Below are positions 1 to 7,001 of a DNA stretch of 8,218 bases, one piece after another. The stretch's first letter is position 1, and every line of letters starts with the position of its first letter. The translations under genes and the position numbers were made by a program. Source of the stretch: Planctomycetota bacterium (lineage in GTDB: Bacteria; Planctomycetota; PUPC01; JACPCR01); the NCBI GenBank assembly GCA_030740295.1, contig JASLXP010000094.1, positions 1 to 8,218 on the forward strand, written 5' to 3'. The notes under the pieces are model-generated. The model saw only the letters and a list, made by a program, of their open reading frames with translations. It did no database searches and was not told the DNA's origin.

Positions 1-1352
1 CAGATGGCAAACCAAAACGCCATCCGCTCAATGATTGGTATCGCACCCCGAATATGGAACGGTTAGCCAGGCAGGGGATTCGATTCTCCCAGTTTTACGC
101 CCAGTCGGTTTGCTCGCCAACAAGGGCATCCATTATGACGGGACAAAACTCGGCCCGTCACCGGGTGACCCAGTTCATTGCGCCTGGGAAGCGCAACAAC
201 GGTCCAAAAGGCTGGCGCTGGGAAGGCTTGACTCAAAAGGACGTCACTCTCCCTTTGCTCCTCCGCCAGCAAGGCTATCACACCATTTTTGCCGGCAAGG
301 CCCACTTCGCTCCAACCGGATTCGAAGGCGAGGACCCGACCAAGCTGGGATTCGATATAAACATTGCGGGGTGTTCCTTCGGGCAACCCGGAAGTTATTA
401 TGGGGAGGATGGATATGGAAACCTGGACCCAAAACGTAAAAAGCGGGCCGTACCCGGGCTAGAGAAATACCATAAGACCGACGTGTTTCTCTCCGAAGCA
501 ATCACCCTTGAAGCCAAGGACGCCATTGATCAATCGTTGAAAAAGCAAAAGCCTTTCTTTCTCTATATGTCTCACTATGCGGTGCATAGCCCATTCAATT
601 CGGATCCTCGGTTTGCTGCCAACTACAAGGACTCGAAGAAGCCAAAGAATGCTCAGGCATACGCTACCTTAATCGAAGGAATCGACAAATCTCTTGGTGA
701 CCTGATGGATCATGTTGCAAGCAAGGGCGAGGCTGAAAACACCCTGATTCTGTTTGTCGGCGATAACGGATCGGACGCGCCTTTGGGTCCGGTTCATGGA
801 TACTCCAGTTCCGTTCCGCTTCGTGGGAAGAAGGGGACCTGCTACGAGGGAGGCATGCGTGTGCCCTTCATCGCGGGCTGGGCCAAATCCGGTAAGAAAA
901 ATACTTTTCCCATCGCAAGAAATTCCCTTCACAACGATCAGATTGGAACGGTTATGGATCTCTATTCGACCATTCTTGAAACCGCGGGGGTAAAGAATCC
1001 CTCAGGCCACGTCGTGGACGGGGTGAGTTTGCTCAAGCAATTGTCGGGCAGAGGGAACTCCGATCGTCCTGATCATTTCATGTGTCATTTTCCTCATTCT
1101 CATCGTAGTTCCAACTTTACTGCCTTTCGTAAGGGTGATTGGAAATTGATCTACCGATACAAAGGCAGGAAAAAATACGAACTGTACGACTTGGGGAAGG
1201 ATCCCTTCGAAACCAGTAACTTGGCCGAAAGCGAACCCAAGAAATTGAAGGCAATGACCAAGGCAATGGCCGATCGACTCGAAAAGGAAGGCGCACTCTA
1301 TCTTTCTGATGGCGACACAGTGTTGAAGCCGGAGATACCGGGCTCTGACTGA
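1..1352 (+). CDS. Sulfatase (S1 arylsulfatase-like), 5'-truncated by the window edge
   Basis: A type I sulfatase that hydrolyses sulfate esters, probably on a sulfated polysaccharide, in the periplasm or outside the cell. The reading frame is open from base 3, and the codons before the Met at 54 (reading ...NDWYRTPN) are normal sulfatase N-terminal sequence. The true start is therefore upstream and Met54 is internal. Visible family marks: the formylglycine motif C-S-P-T-R with its Cys at 111-113, followed by ASIMTGQ; G-K-A-H-F with its Lys at 297-299; the HSP segment with His at 585-587; the metal-binding D-N-G-S at 762-773; and the C-terminal GDWKLIYRY and YELYDLGKDP strand typical of the family's end. 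The C-terminus is complete (TGA 1350-1352). Missing here are the signal peptide and the first metal-binding DD pair. The natural sulfate donor cannot be told from sequence. A terminator-like hairpin follows within ten bases. Family call very secure. Confidence 0.95.
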   Translation, partial: DGKPKRHPLNDWYRTPNMERLARQGIRFSQFYAQSVCSPTRASIMTGQNSARHRVTQFIAPGKRNNGPKGWRWEGLTQKDVTLPLLLRQQGYHTIFAGKAHFAPTGFEGEDPTKLGFDINIAGCSFGQPGSYYGEDGYGNLDPKRKKRAVPGLEKYHKTDVFLSEAITLEAKDAIDQSLKKQKPFFLYMSHYAVHSPFNSDPRFAANYKDSKKPKNAQAYATLIEGIDKSLGDLMDHVASKGEAENTLILFVGDNGSDAPLGPVHGYSSSVPLRGKKGTCYEGGMRVPFIAGWAKSGKKNTFPIARNSLHNDQIGTVMDLYSTILETAGVKNPSGHVVDGVSLLKQLSGRGNSDRPDHFMCHFPHSHRSSNFTAFRKGDWKLIYRYKGRKKYELYDLGKDPFETSNLAESEPKKLKAMTKAMADRLEKEGALYLSDGDTVLKPEIPGSD

Positions 1353-1361
1353 ACCGTCATT

Positions 1362-1391
1362 ACCCGGGAGTCGCCCGCGGTGAATTTTTTT
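1362..1391 (+). terminator. Probable intrinsic (Rho-independent) terminator
   Basis: ACCCGGG (1362-1368) pairs with CCCGcGGT (1374-1381), leaving one bulged C at 1378 and a five-base loop AGTCG. Three bases later comes a run of seven T (1385-1391). This gives a seven-pair GC-rich stem plus a U-tract, starting ten bases after the sulfatase stop codon. It would end the upstream sulfatase transcript and isolate the sigma-factor operon. The bulge and the GAA between stem and T-run make it less than ideal. Confidence 0.6.
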
Positions 1392-1447
1392 GTCCAAATT
1401 CAGGCCGCCGCGTGGACCTGATATCAGAACTGGCTTGTCTGCCAAAG

Positions 1448-1975
1448 ATGACCATGGATCACCAACACGACCACGAACGATTCACCCGCCTGCTCCTCGA
1501 GGCTGAGCCGGTGATGTTGCATTCGATTCTCGTGGTAGTACCGAACCGTACGGATGCCCGGGATATTCTGCAGGAGACGGCGGTTGCTCTTTGGCGTCAG
1601 TTTGATTCGTATGACCCGCAGCGGCCGTTCGTGAACTGGGCGATGGGTTTTTCACGGATTGAGACGCGGCGCTTTCTCGCGCGTGCACAGCGTCGTGCCC
1701 AGCTCTCCGAGGAGGCGATGGAGGTGGTGGAACGGGAAATGGATGGTGAGCCTGGGTTTGCCGGTGAGGTGGAGCGGCATCTGGCCACCTGCATGCAAAA
1801 ACTCGGCGAGAAACAGCGTGGGTTGATTCAAGGGTATTATCATGAGAACCGCAGTGTGGAGTGGCTTGCCAAACAAGGGGGACGGACGACCGAGTCGGTC
1901 TATAAGGCAATCCAACGGACACGCCGCGATTTGCAGGAGTGCATCGAAAGACAGACCAGAAAGGAATTCACATGA
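1448..1975 (+). CDS. ECF-type RNA polymerase sigma factor, Rhodopirellula/Verrucomicrobium family
   Basis: A small sigma-70 family factor that directs RNA polymerase to a dedicated promoter set. With Met at 1448 it has 175 residues, normal for ECF factors. Region 2 spans about residues 10-82: VPNRTDARDILQET is the region 2.1/2.2 helix, followed by ALWRQFDSYDP and the FVNWAMGFSR / ETRRFLARAQR region 2.3-2.4. Region 4 spans about 112-170, with a KLGEKQRGLI helix, then SVEWLAKQGGRTTESVYKAIQRTRRDLQECIER as the helix-turn-helix. The phrasing (LWRQFDSYDP, SVYKAIQR.RR.L.ECIER) is that of the family named for Rhodopirellula and Verrucomicrobium. The start is uncertain: GTG 1412 (weak AGG at 1402-1404) and ATG 1454 are alternatives, and no strong Shine-Dalgarno decides. 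The stop overlaps the next start as ATGA (1972-1975), the classical arrangement with a cognate anti-sigma gene. Confidence 0.93.
   Translation: MTMDHQHDHERFTRLLLEAEPVMLHSILVVVPNRTDARDILQETAVALWRQFDSYDPQRPFVNWAMGFSRIETRRFLARAQRRAQLSEEAMEVVEREMDGEPGFAGEVERHLATCMQKLGEKQRGLIQGYYHENRSVEWLAKQGGRTTESVYKAIQRTRRDLQECIERQTRKEFT
1959..1965 (+). promoter_or_regulatory. Ribosome binding site for the anti-sigma-like gene
   Basis: GAAAGGA lies six bases before the ATG at 1972, inside the end of the sigma-factor gene. It decides in favour of the 1972 start over an in-frame upstream ATG at 1939, which has no such site and would add eleven residues. With the ATGA overlap it suggests coupled translation of sigma factor and regulator. 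Confidence 0.65.
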
Positions 1976-2952
1976 AACCAACACCAGATTGGGACATGCT
2001 CATCCAGAAACACTTGGATGGGCTAACGACGGAGGAGGAGGCCAAGGCGCTTTCTGCCCGGATCGTCGAAGATGCCGAGGTGCGTTTGCGCTACCTCAAG
2101 GCGGCGCAGATCCACGGCGCGTTGGCCGATGAAACGCTGGTCTTGGACGTGGAATCAGAACCGGAGATGAAGGCAGCTGCGCCGGAACTGCAGAAGGTGA
2201 TCGGGCGGTTCGATTGGCCGCGGCAGGTTGCGGCGGGTTTGGTGGCGGGCATGTTCGTGGGGCTGCTCGGTGTAGGCATGATTTGGGCAATCGGTTCGCC
2301 CAAGGTGGAAGCGCGGGTGTTCGACATTGCCCACGGTGATTTCGAAACCATGGGCGAAGGACTGACCCCGACGCAGTTCCCGGTCCGCTTCGATGAATGG
2401 GCTGGTAATCCCGCCGAGGTGGTCAAGGAGGCGAGTGGAAACAAGATATTGCGATTTGTCCGGACCGCCAACGTGAAGAGTGATCCCGATGGCTTTGCTT
2501 CCAACTGCTCCGTATTCCAGCTGGTAGATCTATCTGCCATTCGCCGACAGTTGGAGTCGGAGCAAACGCAGGCCCATTATTCTCTCAAGCTCTCGGCGAG
2601 TTTCCGGCGTGCCCCGGCTGCTTCCGATGCCGAACTGCACAAATCCAAGGCCAGTCTCCGCATCTTTCTGTTTCAGGCCGAGCCAAAGTCGATTGGTGAA
2701 GCTTGGCCCCAGATCGTTCGGCAGGCCGAGGCGGTGGGAAAAAAATCCATCAAGCTCGAGCCGGGTGAAGGTGCCAGCATTTCCACCTCCTGCTTCTTGG
2801 AATCGGATGCGACGATCGCGCTCATTGCGGTCGCCGCCACCGCCGGTTACAACTCCAAGGCTTCAGTCCCGTTGGGCGACTATTTCGTGGACGACGTCCA
2901 ACTCACCGTGATCAAACAACCGAAACTGCCGGTTGAAGTTGTCAGCCGATAA
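1972..2952 (+). CDS. Single-pass membrane anti-sigma-like regulator with a beta-sandwich (carbohydrate-binding-like) outer domain
   Basis: 326 residues from the ATG at 1972. Three parts are visible. Residues 1-80 are a short cytoplasmic segment with HLDGLTTEEEAKALSARI and EDAEVRLRYLKAAQIHGAL, the helical pattern found at the N-terminus of FecR-type anti-sigma proteins of this bacterial group; no zinc-binding HxxxCxxC is present. Residues about 86-108 are one hydrophobic membrane helix. Residues about 115-325 are an outer domain containing DFETMGEG, RFDEWAGNPAEVV, GNKILRFVR, FQLVDLS and a final GDYFVDDVQLTV. That is the pattern of jelly-roll, galactose-binding-like modules that open with a D/G-F-E and end with a calculated Asp-Asp-Val strand. 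I see no FecR core. Immediate position after the sigma factor (ATGA overlap) argues it holds that factor inactive at the membrane. Role as anti-sigma is inferred; the outer-domain fold is a pattern judgement. Confidence 0.8.
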   Translation: MKPTPDWDMLIQKHLDGLTTEEEAKALSARIVEDAEVRLRYLKAAQIHGALADETLVLDVESEPEMKAAAPELQKVIGRFDWPRQVAAGLVAGMFVGLLGVGMIWAIGSPKVEARVFDIAHGDFETMGEGLTPTQFPVRFDEWAGNPAEVVKEASGNKILRFVRTANVKSDPDGFASNCSVFQLVDLSAIRRQLESEQTQAHYSLKLSASFRRAPAASDAELHKSKASLRIFLFQAEPKSIGEAWPQIVRQAEAVGKKSIKLEPGEGASISTSCFLESDATIALIAVAATAGYNSKASVPLGDYFVDDVQLTVIKQPKLPVEVVSR

Positions 2953-2971
2953 ACAAGCCGAATTCCCAATC

Positions 2972-4261
2972 ATGAACACCTCATTCACTCGTCGTCACTT
3001 TCTCCGCGGAGCGGGAGCGTTCATTGCTCTGCCCGCGCTCGAATCCATCGGATTTCGCCGATTTGCCTCGGCAGCAGCCGCTACGGCGCCGCCCAAGAGA
3101 ATGATCTTCATGGGCATTGGCTTCGGCGTCACCTCTGAAACCTGGTTTCCTGACCTTAACGACAAAGGGTCAGGCTACAAACTGCCCGAGGGACTGAAGC
3201 CATTGGCCCGTCACAAAAAGGATTTTACGATCGTCCAGGGCTGCAAACATCAATTCAGCCGTCAGGCGCACTGGGGAAGTACGTATTGGCTGACGGGCGC
3301 GAATCAATACGGCACGCCGGGACAGTCCTTTTCCAATACCATCTCCGCTGATCAGGTTGCCGCAGCGCAGTTTGGCAAGCATACCCGCTATCCCTCCATC
3401 CAACTGGCCAGCGACGCCAGCGACAGGAATGGGCATGGTCCGGGAAATTCTCTGGCCTGGGATCAACGGGGGAAACCGATTTCGGCGTGGAACTCCCCGA
3501 TGGAAACATACCTCAAGCTCTATGCGGCAGATGAGATACCCCTTGCTCAGCGTCGGGCGATGTTGGCGGAGGAACGCAGTGTCCTGGATTCCGTGATGAT
3601 CGAGGCAAGGGACATGCAGAAGGGCTTGACGAAGAGTGATACCGATAAGCTGGACGAGTATTTCCAAAGTATCCGCGACATCGAAACCCGTCTGAGCAAA
3701 TCGGAAAAATGGATGGATGTGCCCAGGTCCAAGGCTCCCCTTGAAGAACCGGATGACGCCTTGGTCGGGCGCAGCGAAATCGAGATGATGTACAAGCTCA
3801 TGGTGGCCGCAATACAGACGGACAACACACGGGTCATCACCTACCGCGAACCCGGGTCACGTCTGTTGACGAGTCTCGGAGCGAGCGGTAACCCTCACAA
3901 CGTCAGTCATTATAGAGCCGGCACAGAAACGGAAGTATCATCCAAGATGAGGGACAAGGCGCACAGCGAATTGTTGGCCGGATTGCTCGATCACTTAAAA
4001 GCTACAAAGGAAGCCGATGGCAGTAGTCTCTTTGATCATGTTGCCTTGGCCTTCGGTTCCAACATTCGTTCCATTCATTATCTCAGTAACCCACCGACCT
4101 TGATCTCCGGTGGAGGTGCCAATCTCAAACTGGGGCAGAACCTTGTCATCAATGAAGGCACACCGCTGAACAATGTCTGGCTGACCATGTTGCAGGGCGT
4201 TGGGGTTAATGTGGATCGTCACGGCGACAGCACGGGCGTCGTGAAGGAGCTGCAGGCATGA
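2972..4261 (+). CDS. DUF1552 family protein, Tat-exported, function unknown
   Basis: 429 residues from the ATG at 2972. An in-frame TTG at 2933 would overlap the previous gene and push the export signal inward, so it is rejected as start. The N-terminus carries a twin-arginine signal, T-R-R-H-F-L-R-G (Arg7-Arg8), a hydrophobic stretch FIALPALESIGF and an Ala-rich cleavage region near residues 31-40. This implies export in folded form, perhaps with a cofactor or metal. Family marks: KRMIFMGIGFGV at the start of the mature protein, DFTIVQGCKH and QAHWGSTYWLTGA (residues 85-110), SIQLASD, HGPGNSLAWD, LDEYFQSIRDIETRL, and FGSNIRSIHYLSNPPTLISGGG near the C-terminus. DUF1552 genes commonly sit next to DUF1592 genes in these bacteria, as here. 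No enzymatic activity is established to my knowledge. The gap to the previous gene is 19 bases without a clear Shine-Dalgarno; the stop overlaps the next start as ATGA. Confidence 0.92.
   Translation: MNTSFTRRHFLRGAGAFIALPALESIGFRRFASAAAATAPPKRMIFMGIGFGVTSETWFPDLNDKGSGYKLPEGLKPLARHKKDFTIVQGCKHQFSRQAHWGSTYWLTGANQYGTPGQSFSNTISADQVAAAQFGKHTRYPSIQLASDASDRNGHGPGNSLAWDQRGKPISAWNSPMETYLKLYAADEIPLAQRRAMLAEERSVLDSVMIEARDMQKGLTKSDTDKLDEYFQSIRDIETRLSKSEKWMDVPRSKAPLEEPDDALVGRSEIEMMYKLMVAAIQTDNTRVITYREPGSRLLTSLGASGNPHNVSHYRAGTETEVSSKMRDKAHSELLAGLLDHLKATKEADGSSLFDHVALAFGSNIRSIHYLSNPPTLISGGGANLKLGQNLVINEGTPLNNVWLTMLQGVGVNVDRHGDSTGVVKELQA
4243..4249 (+). promoter_or_regulatory. Ribosome binding site for the DUF1592 gene
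   Basis: GAAGGAG lies eight bases before the ATG at 4258, within the last codons of the DUF1552 gene. It is the strongest Shine-Dalgarno in the window and supports 4258 as start rather than the internal ATG at 4309. Together with the ATGA overlap it points to translational coupling of the DUF1552 and DUF1592 proteins, hence matched amounts. Confidence 0.7.
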
Positions 4262-6966
4262 CTTCAATACTCAATCAGGCTAAGGAATGGGGGCAGAGGA
4301 ATTCATGCATGCCCGGGGGGAGGAGCTTCATTCCTTTGCTCCTATTCCTCTGCCTACTCCTCACTGTATCCACAACCGTCGCTGCTCCGCCCGAAGCACG
4401 GCTTCCGGAGAAACACCGGGCCTTTTTCAAAGCATACTGCCTCGATTGCCACGACTCCGAGACGCAAAAAGGTAAAGTCGATCTCGAAACACTGCCCTTC
4501 CGCATCACCACCATCGAGCAGGCGGAACTCTGGCAGAAGGTGCTGGGCGCACTGAATTCCGGAGAGATGCCGCCGGAAAAGAAGAAGCAGCCCGAACAAG
4601 CGGAGAAGGCGGATTTCCTGGATGACCTGGCGCTCACGATGGTGACCGCCCGCAAAGTGCTCGGTGATTCGGGCGGCAAGATCACCATGCGGCGGCTCAA
4701 CAAGCGCGACTACCAGAACAGTATCGAGAGCTTGCTGGGGGTACGACTCGAGACGAAACTTCTGCCTGATGATGGCAGCTCTGGAGACTTTGATACGGTC
4801 GGCGCTTCGCTCTTTCTTTCCAGTGATAAGTTTGAGCAGTATCTGAAACTCGGCCGCCACGCCATTGACGAGTTTTATGAGCGAAGAGCTGCTCGAACGG
4901 CGAAGCCTTTTGTATACCGCGTGGAGCCTGAAAAAACGCTCAATGTCGCTTTGAGACAGAGAGTTGAGCGAAATGAGGAATACAACAAACGCTTTGAGGC
5001 ACTGGATGCGGAACTGGAGAAAGCACTCGCATTACCAGAGAACAAAGGCTTCAAGGCTCGGGTGGGCGCGAAGGGTGGACGACTAAACTTTTACCGTCGC
5101 ATTGACCCTCACCTTAAAAATCTGAAGGGAGCCCCCGACCTAATGGACCATGGGTTTAGAAGTTTTTTTAATGCCGTGAAATTTTTTGACAGGTCGGCTC
5201 CCTACCATAAGCACTACGCCGGTCTTCCTTATAGTGAGACAGGAACCTGGATTCAGCTAACTTTGGGTTCCGCAAAGATTGTAATTGCACCACCCAATGA
5301 AATGCCGGTCGGAACGTACACGGTGCGTATCCGAGCGGGAGTCTCCAAAGAGTCGCCGGCGTTTCGTCACTTCCTCGAACTTGGGCACCCCTCGACCAGA
5401 GAGCTTGCCAGAGGGCAACTGAATGGTTTTCCTCTGAAGGCGCTGCACGTAACCGGCAGTCCGGCCAATCCAGAATTGATCGAGACCCAGGTAGAGGTGG
5501 GTAAGGATACGGAACGGAAATTTGCGATAAGAGAACGTCAGACTGGGTGGGGGCAATTGAGGAAGTTTTACTTTTACCCTGCGATGAATCGAAACGGCTA
5601 TGGCCACGAACCCTCGATTTGGGTCGATTGGGTTGAGATCGAAGGCCCGTTGCCGAAAGGGGATCCAAGCCCGCTCGATGAGATTTTTAAAGCAAACGCT
5701 CCGGATCGCAAAAAATCGGATTTGAAACGGGTCAGGAATATTCTTCATCAATTTGCTGTAAAGGCGTTTCGTGAGAGGGAGCCAAGACCGGAATTCATTG
5801 ATTCCCTAGTAGAAGTATTCAAAACCAGATTGGTTGTTGATAAAGAGTTCGATCTGGCGATTCGTACTCCGCTCAGCATGATTCTTGCGTCTCCTCGATT
5901 TCTGTTTATGAGGGAGCCTGGGCGAGACGCCGCGCCCCGTACGCTCACGGATCTCGAATTGGCAGTGCGACTGTCCTATTTCCTGTGGAGTTCCCCGCCG
6001 GATGCCCAACTTCTCAGGCTCGCAGAAAAGAAGCAACTGCGTGATCCCGGCGTCTTACAGGCGCAGGTGGCCCGCCTGATTCAGGATCCGAAAGCGCACC
6101 ACTTCGTTTCCGGTATCGCCCATCAGTGGCTGGATATGAAGCGGTTGGATTTCTTCCAGTATAATGTCCGGCTGCATCGCGAGTTCGATGAAAGTACACG
6201 GGCGGCAGCGCGAGAAGAAGTCTACCAGTCCATCCTCCATCTCTTGCGATCAAAGGGTCAGGGACAGCTGCAGAATCTTCTCAAAAGCGACTATGTCGTC
6301 ATCAATGGTTTGCTGGCGGCGCACTACGGCTTGAAAGGGGTTGCGGGTGATCACTATCGGAAAGTCAACGTGCCTGAAAATTCTCCGCGCGGAGGATTCC
6401 TGGGAATGGCCGCGATGAACGCGATGGGCAGCAACGGTACGGAGAGCAGCCCCGTGGAGCGCGGGGCCTGGGTGCTGCGTCATTTGCTGCACTCGCCACC
6501 GCCCCCGGCACCGGCCAATGTGCCGCAGCTTTCGCGCTTGGACGGCAAGCCCCTCACGAAGCGGGAGAAACTCGCCGCCCACATGGAGGAAGCCCAGTGC
6601 GCCAGCTGCCATCGCAAGATTGATCCGATTGGCTTTGGCCTTGAGAATTTCACTGCCGCCGGCAAATGGCGTGAGAAAGACAGCAGCGGTAAAAGGACTC
6701 ACAAAATAAATCCCTCAGGTGCATTCCACGACGGCCCGGCATTTGCCGATTTCTTTGAACTGCGTGAGTTGATTGCCACCAAACATCAGGAGGATTTCGC
6801 CCGTGGCTTCACCGAAGCCCTGATCGAGTACGGTCTCGGTCGTCCGTTCGGCTTCACCGATGAAGACCTTGCGCTGGGCATCATGAGCTCAGCCAAAAAC
6901 AAGAACTACGCCCTGCGTGAATTCGTCCACGCCCTCGTGCAAGCCAAGCAGTTTCAATCGAAGTAA
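4258..6966 (+). CDS. PSCyt1/DUF1587/DUF1595/DUF1592/DUF1588/DUF1585 multidomain c-type cytochrome-like protein
   Basis: 902 residues, exported by Sec: a basic start, then a hydrophobic core at about 24-43 ending TTVAA. Order of parts: a planctomycete-type cytochrome domain about 47-125, with C-L-D-C-H (61-65) as haem-c site; DUF1587 about 142-205 (MRRLNKRDYQNSIESLLGV); a long charged then beta-rich stretch about 210-465 (GTYTVRIRAGVS, SIWVDWVEIEGPLP), probably a ligand-binding sandwich; DUF1595 about 485-555; DUF1592 about 562-690 (LSYFLWSSPPD, HQWLDMKRLDFF); DUF1588 about 708-805 (GTESSPVERGAWVL), holding a second haem-type site C-A-S-C-H (781-785) before RKIDPIGFGLENF; DUF1585 about 828-900 (FTEALIEYGLGRPFGF). 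The two C-x-x-C-H sites suggest a dihaem, redox-active periplasmic protein. The usual partner is DUF1552, directly upstream with an ATGA overlap. The reaction is unknown; a role in breakdown of glycans or other polymers is often proposed. The middle of the gene is more AT-rich than its ends. Confidence 0.93.
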   Translation: MTSILNQAKEWGQRNSCMPGGRSFIPLLLFLCLLLTVSTTVAAPPEARLPEKHRAFFKAYCLDCHDSETQKGKVDLETLPFRITTIEQAELWQKVLGALNSGEMPPEKKKQPEQAEKADFLDDLALTMVTARKVLGDSGGKITMRRLNKRDYQNSIESLLGVRLETKLLPDDGSSGDFDTVGASLFLSSDKFEQYLKLGRHAIDEFYERRAARTAKPFVYRVEPEKTLNVALRQRVERNEEYNKRFEALDAELEKALALPENKGFKARVGAKGGRLNFYRRIDPHLKNLKGAPDLMDHGFRSFFNAVKFFDRSAPYHKHYAGLPYSETGTWIQLTLGSAKIVIAPPNEMPVGTYTVRIRAGVSKESPAFRHFLELGHPSTRELARGQLNGFPLKALHVTGSPANPELIETQVEVGKDTERKFAIRERQTGWGQLRKFYFYPAMNRNGYGHEPSIWVDWVEIEGPLPKGDPSPLDEIFKANAPDRKKSDLKRVRNILHQFAVKAFREREPRPEFIDSLVEVFKTRLVVDKEFDLAIRTPLSMILASPRFLFMREPGRDAAPRTLTDLELAVRLSYFLWSSPPDAQLLRLAEKKQLRDPGVLQAQVARLIQDPKAHHFVSGIAHQWLDMKRLDFFQYNVRLHREFDESTRAAAREEVYQSILHLLRSKGQGQLQNLLKSDYVVINGLLAAHYGLKGVAGDHYRKVNVPENSPRGGFLGMAAMNAMGSNGTESSPVERGAWVLRHLLHSPPPPAPANVPQLSRLDGKPLTKREKLAAHMEEAQCASCHRKIDPIGFGLENFTAAGKWREKDSSGKRTHKINPSGAFHDGPAFADFFELRELIATKHQEDFARGFTEALIEYGLGRPFGFTDEDLALGIMSSAKNKNYALREFVHALVQAKQFQSK

Positions 6967-7001
6967 TATCTGGTCCTAATCATCGCCAAAAAATCAATTT
7001 T

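Noticed and set aside
54..56. ATG at 54 as the start of the first sulfatase
   Set aside because: The frame is open to base 3 and encodes typical upstream sulfatase sequence (ending WYRTPN); starting at 54 would delete the first metal-binding residues and the signal peptide.
35..439. Plus-strand open frame starting at 35 in another frame from the sulfatase
   Set aside because: It overlaps the formylglycine motif region of the sulfatase and its translation is Arg/Pro-rich without any recognisable feature.
1390..1424. Possible sigma-70-like promoter (TTGTCC and TGATAT) before the sigma-factor gene
   Set aside because: The spacing between the two elements is wrong for a standard promoter and each alone is weak; an ECF-type autoregulated promoter is expected but I cannot identify it by eye.
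2933..2971. TTG at 2933 as start of the DUF1552 protein
   Set aside because: It would add thirteen residues before a normally placed twin-arginine signal and overlap the previous gene by twenty bases; ATG 2972 fits the family better.
3170..3667. Long open frame on the minus strand inside the DUF1552 gene
   Set aside because: It lacks recognisable domains or a signal, lies wholly within a gene with clear family conservation, and is explained by GC-biased third positions of the plus-strand gene.
5168..5751. Two overlapping minus-strand open frames within the DUF1592 gene
   Set aside because: Their translations show no family pattern and the plus-strand frame is continuous with recognisable domains on both sides.
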